NCBI RefSeq assembly: GCF_043557345.1
Contig: NZ_JBIFFV010000002.1
Span: forward strand, 372,001 to 436,000
Direction of reading: 5' to 3'
DNA: 64,000 nt
Origin: Sulfitobacter sp043557345
Lineage (GTDB): Bacteria > Pseudomonadota > Alphaproteobacteria > Rhodobacterales > Rhodobacteraceae
Of this stretch, positions 28,270 to 36,207 are shown in pieces. The notes under the pieces are model-generated. The model was not told the origin of the DNA, made no database searches, and was given only the letters and a program-made list of their open reading frames with translations. The position numbers were made by a program, and so were the translations under genes. How positions within the stretch are numbered: the first letter of the stretch is position 1; every line of letters starts with the position of its first letter.

Positions 28270-29073
28270 TTATTTTTTGACTTTGCTGAGCAGGGTATAG
28301 GCGATCACCATCGTCACGGAGATAAAGAGCAATACGGTCGATATTGCGTTGATCTCAGGTGTCACCACCCGCCGTAATTGGCCCAGCATATAGGTTGGCA
28401 GGGTATCCTGCCCGGCGGATTTCACGAATTCGGTTATGACCACGTCATCAAGGCTGATCACAAAGGCCAGCATCGCCCCGGCAAGGATCCCCGGCCAGAG
28501 CTGGGGCAGGGTCACATGGCGGAAGACCTGAAACGGCGTGCCATAGAGGTCCGCCCCCGCCTGTTCGAGGGTCAGGTCCATGCCTTGCAGCCGTGCGCGG
28601 ATCGGAAGATAGGCAAAGGGAATGCAAAAGGCCGAATGCGCAATGATCAGATACATCAGGCCAGTATAGCCCGTGACGACCTTGATCGAGGCAAAGAAGA
28701 TTAGCAGCGCCACGGCGGTCACGATCTCGGGCACCATGAGCGGCTGATGGATTAGCGCGAAAACAGCGGTCTGGCCCCGAAACTTGCCCGTGCGGGTGGT
28801 GCCGAGGGCGGCGAGCACCGCCACACTGGTCGAGATGGCCGCGGCGGAGACGGCGATCACGAGGCTGCGCACCGTGGCCTCCTGCACCATCTCATTGTCC
28901 CAAGCCGAGACGTACCACCGCCAAGAAAACCCCTCCCAGATCGCGACCGAGGTGCCCGCGTTGAAGGAATAGACCACCAGCAGGATGATCGGCATATAGA
29001 GCATGAAGAAACATGCCATCGCGATGGTGGAAAAGCCCGTAAGCTTGCGAATGTCGAAGCCGCGATTAGCCAT
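28270..29073 (-). CDS. potC: polyamine-type ABC transporter permease PotC
   Basis: The 267-residue permease has six predicted membrane helices and the conserved EAA loop (LEQAGADLYGTPFQVFRHVTLP region). It is the second of two inner-membrane subunits. Its start overlaps the end of potB by 8 bases, so the two are translationally coupled. The partner of PotB and PotA in polyamine-type uptake. Confidence 0.93.
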   Translation of the reverse strand: MANRGFDIRKLTGFSTIAMACFFMLYMPIILLVVYSFNAGTSVAIWEGFSWRWYVSAWDNEMVQEATVRSLVIAVSAAAISTSVAVLAALGTTRTGKFRGQTAVFALIHQPLMVPEIVTAVALLIFFASIKVVTGYTGLMYLIIAHSAFCIPFAYLPIRARLQGMDLTLEQAGADLYGTPFQVFRHVTLPQLWPGILAGAMLAFVISLDDVVITEFVKSAGQDTLPTYMLGQLRRVVTPEINAISTVLLFISVTMVIAYTLLSKVKK

Positions 29074-29977
29074 GTTTCACCTCCTCATTCCCCGCCGCGC
29101 GGACATAGGCCAGCAGAGCCACCATCACGATGGCGAGCAAGGTGATCGACAGCGCCGCCCCCAAGGGCCAGTTGCGCCCCTGTCCGAATTGCAATTCGAT
29201 CAGATTGCCGATCATCAATTGATTGCCCCCGCCCATGACGCGCGGCGTCACATAGGCTCCCAGCGACGGCACCAACACGAGGATAGACCCCGCGATCACC
29301 CCCGGCTTCACCAGCGGCAGGATGACCCGGCGCAGCACGTGAAAGCGCGTCGCATAGAGGTCGTAGCCTGCTTCGACGAGCCGGAAATCCAACCGCTCAA
29401 GCGAGGCATAGATCGGCAGGACCATGAGCGGCAGGTAGACGTACACCATGCCCAGAATGATCGAAAACTCGGTGAAAAGCATTTGGATCGGTTCATCAAT
29501 GATGCCAAGCGCGATGAGGATCGAATTTACCGTGCCCTCGTTTCGGATCAATTCCAGAATGGCGAAGGTGCGGATCAGCAGGTTCGTCCAAAAGGGGATG
29601 ATGATCAGCAACATCCAGAATTCGCGCTGCTTTTTTGGCCGCGTGGCGATGAAATAGGCGGTGGGGAAGCCAAAGAACAAACAGGCGAGCGTTGTCAGGA
29701 TCGACAGTTTGAGCGACCGCCAGAAGATGCTGAGATGGGCATCCGACCAGCCCAAAGTGTCGTCGAAGATATCGCGCTGCATCAGCACGCCGAACCACGC
29801 ATCGGTGGAGAAATCCCAAACCACCCCGCCATAGTCGCCGGGCGTGAGGAAGGAATAGAACAGCGTGATCAGCAGGGGGCCGCTGGCGGCGAAGATCAGG
29901 ATGATCAGCGCGGGCGTCAGCAGCAGCCACCGGTTGCGGGCAGCGCGTTTTGCGACGGTGTTGGAAAGCTCTGCCAT
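29066..29977 (-). CDS. potB: polyamine-type ABC transporter permease PotB
   Basis: The 303-residue permease carries six hydrophobic segments, starting with WLLLTPALIILIFAASGPLL, and an EAA loop around VEAGYDLYATRFHVLRRVILP. It is placed 3 bases after potA and overlaps potC. The N-terminal extension before helix 1 is short and basic, typical of PotB/PotH. Confidence 0.93.
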   Translation of the reverse strand: MAELSNTVAKRAARNRWLLLTPALIILIFAASGPLLITLFYSFLTPGDYGGVVWDFSTDAWFGVLMQRDIFDDTLGWSDAHLSIFWRSLKLSILTTLACLFFGFPTAYFIATRPKKQREFWMLLIIIPFWTNLLIRTFAILELIRNEGTVNSILIALGIIDEPIQMLFTEFSIILGMVYVYLPLMVLPIYASLERLDFRLVEAGYDLYATRFHVLRRVILPLVKPGVIAGSILVLVPSLGAYVTPRVMGGGNQLMIGNLIELQFGQGRNWPLGAALSITLLAIVMVALLAYVRAAGNEEVKHG

Positions 29978-29980
29978 GGG

Positions 29981-31054
29981 TCAGTCCCTCAGAACCTGAG
30001 CGGCCCCGGCGGGGAAGGAGACGCCAACCCGATCGCCGGTCACATAGGAATGCGCGACCTCGGGGCCGTTTTGTTGGCGCAATACGAATTCGCTGCCGTC
30101 ATCGAGGTCGACGTGAAAATGCGTATCGGTGCCGAAGTAGACCACCTCGCGCAGGCGCCCGGCCAGAAGACCGTCAGCCTCTGGGGTCAGTTCCGCATGT
30201 TCGGGCCGCAGGGCGAGGGTCACCCGACCTGTGGCCGCTTCATTCGCGTGGGCCGCGATCATCTTCCCTGAGGGCAAACGCAGCTGCGCGGTCTCACCTT
30301 CCCGGCCAGTGATCTCGGCAGGCAGAAAATTGGTATCCCCGATGAAATCCGCCACGAAACGGTCCGCGGGGCGGTCGTAGATTTCGCGGGGGCGCCCGAC
30401 CTGACGCACGGCGCCGTTGGACATGACCGCAATGCGGTCCGACATTGTCAGCGCCTCCTCTTGGTCGTGGGTCACGAAGATGAAGGTGATCCCCGTCTCG
30501 GTCTGTAGCCGCTTCAACTCCAATTGCATTTTCTTGCGGAGCTTGAAGTCCAAGGCGCTCAGCGGTTCATCCAGCAACAGGATCTTGGGCCGTGGTGCCA
30601 AGGCGCGGGCGAGGGCGACGCGCTGCTGTTGCCCACCGGAGATCTGGCTGGTCTGACGATCCGCCATCTGGGTCATTTGCACCAGTTCCATCATCTCATC
30701 GACGGTGGATTTGATCGCCGATTTGGGCGTGCCCAGCATCTGCAAGCCAAAGCCGATATTCTCAGCCACGGTCATATGGGGAAACAGCGCGTAGTTCTGA
30801 AAGACGGTATTGATGGGCCGTTTGTAAGGGGGCGAGGCAAGCAGGCTTTCGCCAAACATGTCGAGGCGGCCCGAGGTGGGGTGTTCGAACCCCGCGATCA
30901 GGCGCAGCAGGGTCGTCTTGCCACAGCCCGAAGGGCCGAGCAGCGTAAAGAACTCATTGTCCTGAATTTCCAGATCGATACTTGCAAGCGCTTCGACCGG
31001 CGGGTTGCCGGGGTATACTTTGCGCAGCGCCTGTGCGGTAATTGCCTTGGTCAT
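29981..31054 (-). CDS. potA: polyamine-type ABC transporter ATP-binding protein
   Basis: The 357-residue ATPase energises polyamine-type uptake. Walker A is GPSGCGKTT, the signature ISGGQQQRVALARAL, and Walker B ILLLDEPLSALD; a C-terminal TOBE domain (about 270-355) includes LRPEHAELTPEA. I chose ATG 31054 (MTKAITAQALRK), preceded by AGGGGGAAAG; a longer frame adds 14 residues. It is the first gene of the operon, with its promoter in the 135 bases shared with the divergent luxR-type gene. Confidence 0.94.
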   Translation of the reverse strand: MTKAITAQALRKVYPGNPPVEALASIDLEIQDNEFFTLLGPSGCGKTTLLRLIAGFEHPTSGRLDMFGESLLASPPYKRPINTVFQNYALFPHMTVAENIGFGLQMLGTPKSAIKSTVDEMMELVQMTQMADRQTSQISGGQQQRVALARALAPRPKILLLDEPLSALDFKLRKKMQLELKRLQTETGITFIFVTHDQEEALTMSDRIAVMSNGAVRQVGRPREIYDRPADRFVADFIGDTNFLPAEITGREGETAQLRLPSGKMIAAHANEAATGRVTLALRPEHAELTPEADGLLAGRLREVVYFGTDTHFHVDLDDGSEFVLRQQNGPEVAHSYVTGDRVGVSFPAGAAQVLRD

Positions 31055-31137
31055 CTTTCCCCCTGATAGCCCATCTTGTTTCTTGTTTTTGAGCAAAGCT
31101 TGGCTCGTATGATTGCGCCAATAGTAATTGCTGAATA

Positions 31138-31153
31138 TACCCCCTTGGGGGTA
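31138..31153. promoter_or_regulatory. 7-2-7 palindrome between potA and the LuxR-type gene
   Basis: TACCCCC-TT-GGGGGTA is a perfect palindrome about 85 bases before potA and 37 bases before the regulator's start. The spacing of two heptamers by 2 bases is like NarL-type operators of LuxR-superfamily regulators. It is a candidate operator for the adjacent regulator; that is inference. Confidence 0.5.
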
Positions 31154-31189
31154 GTGTTCTTGGAATTTTGATCAGATTTTGGAGTATCT

Positions 31190-31984
31190 TTGGGCGAAAG
31201 GCTGATAAATATAGCGATTGAGCAATTGCGCGATGCGCTTCGTGCGGTCGGCACCCCGGATTTTTTCGAGGCTTTCAAAAGCTTTTTCAGCAGCCGCATC
31301 ACATTCGGCACCTTCTTGATACTGCGCTTCGATGCCGATCAGCCGCCCTTGTTGCTGGACTATTGGATCGAGCCCGGAAAACTGATCGGGCGACCGCTCG
31401 AAGACTATATGGAGAGCAGCTACGGCTTCGATCCCTTTTATCTGCACCGTAGCCTGCCCAAGGGGGGCGGGCTGTTTCGTCTGGCCGACATCGCGCCGGA
31501 CCGGTTCTTTTCCAGCGAGTATTATCTGCACTATTATCGCGGCACCGGGCTTTGCGATGAGATCGGCCTGCTTGCCCCGCTGGGGGACGGTGGGGTGGCG
31601 CATCTGTCGATAAGCAGGCGGGATGGTCAGGGGCCGTTCCGCCGAAACGAGCTTCGGCATCTGGAGGCCTTTGCGCCCTTGTTGCTTGAGCTTTTGGTGC
31701 AGCATTGCCGGACTGTGGCACCGACCCCTGTTGGCCAACAGGCAACCCGCCCCCCGCTTGCCGATGCCATCCGGCTTCATGCTGGGGATCGGTTGAACAT
31801 CGGCCTGACCCTGCGCGAGGCGCAGATCGCGGGGCTGGTGCTTCAGGGCCATTCCAACGCATCCGCCGCCAAGCTTCTCAATATCGCGACAGAGACCTGT
31901 AAGGTGCATCGCCGGAACCTTTACCGCAAGCTTGTCATCTCATCGCAGAGCGAGCTTTTCGGCGTGTTCAAACATCTGTTGTAG
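31190..31984 (+). CDS. LuxR-family transcriptional regulator
   Basis: The 264-residue protein has a C-terminal LuxR-type helix-turn-helix (about 200-262): LTLREAQIAGLVLQGHSNAS, then the recognition-helix part TETCKVHRRNLYRKL. The N-terminal 180 residues do not resemble an autoinducer domain clearly and may be a GAF-like sensor. The start is TTG 31190, supported by GGAG 6 bases upstream; no ATG lies nearby in frame. It is divergent from potABCD, which it probably controls. Confidence 0.85.
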   Translation: MGERLINIAIEQLRDALRAVGTPDFFEAFKSFFSSRITFGTFLILRFDADQPPLLLDYWIEPGKLIGRPLEDYMESSYGFDPFYLHRSLPKGGGLFRLADIAPDRFFSSEYYLHYYRGTGLCDEIGLLAPLGDGGVAHLSISRRDGQGPFRRNELRHLEAFAPLLLELLVQHCRTVAPTPVGQQATRPPLADAIRLHAGDRLNIGLTLREAQIAGLVLQGHSNASAAKLLNIATETCKVHRRNLYRKLVISSQSELFGVFKHLL

Positions 31985-32047
31985 CGGCTCTGCGGTGCGT
32001 TTGCGCTAAGGGCGCCCCATTGGCCCGGGCGGACCTGCGCGCCCGAG

Positions 32048-32430
32048 ATGTCCCCCATCCCCAAGGCCGCAGCGCGCTTGATGCATGCAAATGGATGGGC
32101 GAGCGTTTTGCCGAAGGGCGCCAACACATCGGTTTCTGAGGGGGGGTATGGGATCGTGAAAGCACTGAGCCGTATGTCCGCGAAATCCACCCCATTGAAG
32201 TGCTGTGCAAAGGCCCGCTAGGGCACAAGCCGGGCTACATGATCCACCACGGCAGCGTCGCCTATGGGTCTTTCGACTTTGAGAACGACCCGCCGATGAT
32301 CCGCAACGCCTATATCGAGAATTCGGTCCGGAACACGGTGCATGACCCCGAAGAGCGCTATGCGGGCGGTAAATTCGTTTTGCTGCGAGTGGCAGTTTCG
32401 CGCCGATCCGCGCAACCGCGGGCGGGGTGA
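32048..32430 (+). pseudogene. frameshifted remnant of an unidentified gene
   Basis: Two protein-like stretches lie in different frames. One runs from ATG 32048 in the frame of luxR (PKAAARLMHANGWASVLPKG); the second, from about 32144 to the stop at 32430, includes PYVREIHPIEVLCKGPLGHK and NDPPMIRNAYIENSVRNTV. They meet at a run of seven G (32142-32148), where a one-base change would join them. I do not recognise the family. It lies just outside the left end of the tRNA-Cys island. Confidence 0.45.
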
Positions 32431-32451
32431 AACTAGCTCATATCGGGGGGG

Positions 32452-32496
32452 ATGGAGGCGAGTACCGGAATCGAACCGGTGTACACGGATTTGCAA
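32452..32496. repeat. left attachment site (partial tRNA-Cys 3' copy)
   Basis: This 45-base sequence is identical to the 3' part of the tRNA-Cys gene at 37754-37798. It runs from the CCA end to the anticodon loop (TTGCAA), so recombination probably occurs in or near the anticodon loop. Confidence 0.85.
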
Positions 32497-32914
32497 GACT
32501 TGGTATGTGATTGAAAAATGATGATTTATTGTTTAGATTTGTTCCGCTATGGCGAAGAACATACCGGGAATGTTTAGACATCAATATACGCTAATTCGGG
32601 AGCTCATTTCTCGGTGCGTAGGAAGGGTATACTTGAAAAGTGGTTTTGAACTGCAAGCCTTCGCTTTCCGGAAAAGGTTCCCGCAGAACAAGTTGTCCCA
32701 TCGCAGGTTGTTTGCGTTACCGTTGAGAAAGCTGCTGCATTAGGAGCGGCTCTTGCTTTAATTTCAGAGCGTTTGGATAACAGTTCTAATATCCCTGCCT
32801 GAAGCAAGAATTTCGTGTAGCCCATTAGTCGCCACCTCTGACGTACTGAAGATATTGATTGTTCGGGCTGAGATTCCGTACTAAGAAGCTCAGTATCAGG
32901 GAAATTGAGAGTGA
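32497..32914. other. island left end, no convincing gene
   Basis: This AT-rich stretch lies between the left attachment site and the DUF4435 gene. A plus-strand frame without an ATG (about 32653-32802) encodes an Ala/Val-rich tail (VEKAAALGAALALISERL) and may be a remnant of a lost gene. Nothing else was seen. Confidence 0.4.
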
Positions 32915-33844
32915 CTATTTTTTAAGAAAGTTCAACACCTTTTCCAATGATGGCGGCAGTATTTCAAGCTGTGAATAGTATTCCCGCATCCGTTCTTCCC
33001 ATGCTTCCTTTCCTTCAGTAAAGAACCTGTCTGCTGATGTTTCAGGTACACCCATGGAAATCAGCTTAGAAGCGATTGTGGCCCTAACGATTTCCTCTCC
33101 TAAGTGGCCGTGCAAATAGAATTTGATCGGACCGAATTCGAAGTCTCCGATCATTTTTTGGTACAACTCTGTAATTCGATCTAACTTCTCACGCACCCCA
33201 TCAATCTCGCGTTCAGTCATTCTTGTCATCAGTCCGTTGCGGTCATTTAAAGCAAGCTCGTCGGGAGCGTCCCATGAAAAGTCGGAAGGTCTAAAAAGGC
33301 CTAGAGACCTTTTGAGTATTTGAGCTTCTGAGAAGACCTCAGATATTGCTAAAGCCATTATGAGACAGCTTCTGAAGTTCGAATGTATCTGATCTGCCTG
33401 ACCTATTACGAAGAATTCATAACACTTCGCTATTATCGCTTCGGTGAAATAGTCGGGTTCAAACGAATAGTTCTCGATAGAATGACCAGAGGTAATAAAC
33501 TTATTCCCGCACGTCGCTGGGGCCTTGAACCTAGTCCAGGTGCCCTCACTACTCCGAAGCCCTTCCCACTCGCGGTCAACCAATATCGCAAATTTCGCGT
33601 TCCGCTTCAGCTGGGAATAAGCTTTTAAGACCTTGGCCTTGTTGCCGATATCGTCCCAGTCGACTTCCGGGGGGAGTCGAATATACTCAGCGGTATCAAT
33701 CACATAGTCGTCGGGTGAACATTCGGTCTCATTGGCTGCGAGCCGATGAATAATGCGCTTGTCAGAGCTTCCTTCGACTAGAAGCGTTTTAGTTTTTCTA
33801 ATATCAACAGAAATTAAGTATCCGTTAAATGAAGGTTTTTGCAT
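32915..33844 (-). CDS. DUF4435 protein, PARIS AriB-like putative TOPRIM effector
   Basis: The 309-residue protein has the DUF4435/TOPRIM-like pattern: LLVEGSSDKR (Glu24), an acidic strand AILVDREWEG (Asp90), and GHSIENYSFEPDYF (His121-Tyr126). In the PARIS system AriB is a DUF4435 protein released by the ATPase AriA to act as a toxic nuclease. I chose ATG 33844, 4 bases after the ATPase stop; a TTG at 33889 would overlap that gene. It is the second gene of a two-gene operon. AriB identity is inferred from domain pairing and order. Confidence 0.8.
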   Translation of the reverse strand: MQKPSFNGYLISVDIRKTKTLLVEGSSDKRIIHRLAANETECSPDDYVIDTAEYIRLPPEVDWDDIGNKAKVLKAYSQLKRNAKFAILVDREWEGLRSSEGTWTRFKAPATCGNKFITSGHSIENYSFEPDYFTEAIIAKCYEFFVIGQADQIHSNFRSCLIMALAISEVFSEAQILKRSLGLFRPSDFSWDAPDELALNDRNGLMTRMTEREIDGVREKLDRITELYQKMIGDFEFGPIKFYLHGHLGEEIVRATIASKLISMGVPETSADRFFTEGKEAWEERMREYYSQLEILPPSLEKVLNFLKK

Positions 33845-33848
33845 ACTC

Positions 33849-35153
33849 TCAATCTGTCCGGGGACGTCCTTCAAAGGAGAAGCGATCAAATACTTGGTAA
33901 CCGCTATCCAGATCGGCAGCTACTTCAGGTGAATGTGTGCATGCAATTATTTGCTGCTCACTTTGTTTATGCATTTCTTCTAGGATGCGCCGCTGCCAAT
34001 CGATGTGTAGAGATATTTCTGGTTCGTCAATGAGCATTAGCTTGGACTCGTCAGGGCCTTGCCATGCTGCAAAGAGAAGCGTAAGTAACTGCCGTTCCCC
34101 CGAGGAGAGGCCCGATATATAGTAGTCCCGCTTCGCACTGTTCCTGAATGCAATTTTCGGTTTCGGTTTGTTTGAATACTTCCCTCCAATAACGAAATCA
34201 CGGTCTGGGCCGAGAAACCTATTCATAGACTGGGTGAACCTGTCGATCTTCTTGAAAAGAGAATTCCTGCTGCTGCGCGCCTCAATGAGCGCGCTCACAT
34301 AAAGCACCGCCATCTCTGTTGGGTTGTTTTCTTTTGATTTATTCGCGTGGCCGGCCCTCGCAATCGCTTGGGCAAAGTCCTCGCGTATTTCGCCTACTCC
34401 TATTCCAGTTTCTGGGAGATCATCCAAAAGGCTATCTATAATTTCCTTAAGCTCATTTGGCGTCTGGCCTAAGAGATCTGCGAGGATTTGGTTTGTCGCC
34501 TCACTTACTATCCTTGCCTGCTCTCTTCTCGCAGCACTATCTGCCCGTACCCAGTAGCTTTCGAGTTCGGCCTCGGCTTCCTCAACGCTGGGATACCGGA
34601 TTATAGGCACAAATTTTCCAAACCAATCTCGGCACTGTTCGGTTTTTGCCTGAACCTGTTTGCTTTCATCGCCCAGTATGTCTTTTCCCATATTAAGAAG
34701 CCCGCGGGTAACGTTCAGGGTATCCCAAGGGTTTCTCTGTCGATCATCCATTTTCTGAAGTACGTTCCTGAACGCGGGGACATAAACGGGGCGTTTGCCG
34801 AAATACTTATGAAACAGTGCCCGTTCGGCTTCCGAACCTTCCGGCATACTTTCAGAAACAGAAAGCTCTTCGCCGTTTATTGATACAGTCGGTACCTCAG
34901 ATTTCTTTTTCATTACGACGGAAATAGTAGTTCCATCATTCATCGTAAGGGATGCTTCTTCGAACGAAATATGCCTAAATCTACTGAAATCGAAATTGGC
35001 GATGTTTGATAGAATGTGTAGTAGTGTCGTCTTTCCTACCCCATTGTCGCCGTAAATTACATTTATACCTTTGTTAAATTCAGCACTGATCGTCAGTTCT
35101 CCGTGCAAACGGTCAATGAAGACGTGTTTGAGCCACAATCTTTTATTCGCCAC
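33849..35153 (-). CDS. ABC/SMC-type AAA ATPase, PARIS AriA-like
   Basis: The 434-residue protein is an OLD/RecF-like ATPase without membrane segments. Walker A is GDNGVGKT (residues 35-42), the ABC signature LSSGERQ (about 349-355), Walker B LMLIDEPE (about 372-379), and a late switch histidine in ACTHSPE. The middle (about 100-300) is helical and poorly conserved, where sensing domains usually lie. With the DUF4435 gene immediately downstream, this matches the AriA-AriB layout of PARIS anti-phage systems. A Gabija- or OLD-type system is less likely because the partner is DUF4435. Confidence 0.8.
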   Translation of the reverse strand: MANKRLWLKHVFIDRLHGELTISAEFNKGINVIYGDNGVGKTTLLHILSNIANFDFSRFRHISFEEASLTMNDGTTISVVMKKKSEVPTVSINGEELSVSESMPEGSEAERALFHKYFGKRPVYVPAFRNVLQKMDDRQRNPWDTLNVTRGLLNMGKDILGDESKQVQAKTEQCRDWFGKFVPIIRYPSVEEAEAELESYWVRADSAARREQARIVSEATNQILADLLGQTPNELKEIIDSLLDDLPETGIGVGEIREDFAQAIARAGHANKSKENNPTEMAVLYVSALIEARSSRNSLFKKIDRFTQSMNRFLGPDRDFVIGGKYSNKPKPKIAFRNSAKRDYYISGLSSGERQLLTLLFAAWQGPDESKLMLIDEPEISLHIDWQRRILEEMHKQSEQQIIACTHSPEVAADLDSGYQVFDRFSFEGRPRTD

Positions 35154-35806
35154 TGTGAAGGTATCCTTGGACTAAGGCTCCGGGGAGCATCTATTTGTTA
35201 CATCCTACATGGTTGTTGTTCTGATTGTCACTGGTGTCGCGCAGATTACCTATGATATTAATTATTAGATATTGGTGAATTAAAAGAAGGAAGTAGTTTG
35301 TGCTTTTCCTCGGTCAGGGGAGGTGGCTATCAAGACGCTCGACTGGGGATGTTCACTTCTAACCTTTCTAGTTCGAGATGGAGCATCCGGCTCTTGTTCC
35401 AGTCTTGGTCTGAACTGGGCGCTTGCGACTACTTGCGACCAGGTTGCTTGCCGAACCTTGTTCGATTTGGCATGTGTGCGCTCCTGAAGCTATTGGTGCA
35501 AGACTTGACACAGCGCGTGTTCTGAATCACATCAGTAACACGCGCTCATGCGTATACCCCTCGATACAATACTGCATCTAGTGGTCCCACCTCGAGCTGC
35601 TGCTTGTAAAAGTAGGTGCCGGAAGTAGACCTGTTCAGATCACGATTTGTTACAGGCCCGTATATGCACCTAGTGGTCCGCGCAGTCTTGCCCGGATTGC
35701 GGCATACCAAAAACTCTGTCCTAGCTGTCTCTGAGAGCGGTTTGCATGGGTCCTTTCCCATTCGTCTGATCGGACGCGCGAACCCGAACTAGGAAAGACG
35801 TCAGCG
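35154..35806. other. island spacer with repeated CTAGTGGT sites, no convincing gene
   Basis: This 650-base stretch separates the ATPase from the integrase module. Short ORFs here lack recognisable features. A 16-base repeat (TGCAYCTAGTGGTCCS) occurs at 35573-35588 and 35665-35680, and its CTAGTGGT core recurs inverted at 36004-36011. These may be integrase arm or regulator sites. The ATPase promoter should lie in its left, AT-rich part. Confidence 0.45.
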
Positions 35807-36034
35807 ATGGACGCTATATCTAAGTTTCTTGGCATTCGGGCATATCTGAGTGATCTATTCTGCAAGTTATTGAACAGGTTCATTTCGGCAGAAACCTATC
35901 GAGCAGTCGCGAAGCCGAACCGTCAAACGGGCGGCGAAGCTAAGCCGCGTCTGCGGCGCATATCTCCCTCCTGCAATACTTCACCAGACGGCTTCGAGGG
36001 GCTACCACTAGTATCCCTCTCAAGGTGGATATAA
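35807..36034 (+). CDS. small ORF upstream of the integrase module
   Basis: A 75-codon ORF starts at ATG 35807, with AGGAAAG about 9 bases upstream, and its TAA overlaps the next ATG (TAATG). The N-terminal half (SKFLGIRAYLSDLFCKLLNR) could form helices; the C-terminal half is basic and of low complexity. It may be an excisionase or regulator, but no family is recognisable. The tight overlap is the main evidence for translation. Confidence 0.3.
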   Translation: MDAISKFLGIRAYLSDLFCKLLNRFISAETYRAVAKPNRQTGGEAKPRLRRISPSCNTSPDGFEGLPLVSLSRWI

Positions 36035-36207
36035 TGTCCACCTCTAGTGTCGAGCAACGTGCACTCTCCCTTCTCAGGGCGTTCGAAAATGCAGGCAAAG
36101 CGGTGAGCCGTGTCACAGTTGAAGGCAAAAGGATTGAACTTGTGCTATCCAAAGAGCGTGACGATGACGAGTACGCGGGGATAGATATGCGCCATGACCA
36201 AACGTGA
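36034..36207 (+). CDS. small protein preceding the integrase
   Basis: A 57-residue ORF (MSTSSVEQRALSLLRAFENA...) has a strong ribosome-binding site, AAGGTGG 5 bases before ATG 36034. It overlaps the integrase start by 14 bases. It looks like a small helix-plus-strand protein (AVSRVTVEGKRIELVL) and resembles the short genes that precede integrases in Rhodobacterales elements. A role in integrase regulation is inferred. Confidence 0.65.
   Translation: MSTSSVEQRALSLLRAFENAGKAVSRVTVEGKRIELVLSKERDDDEYAGIDMRHDQT

Noticed and set aside
35298..35525. 75-codon plus-strand ORF in the island spacer
   Set aside because: Low-complexity sequence, no ribosome-binding site and no coupling to a neighbour.
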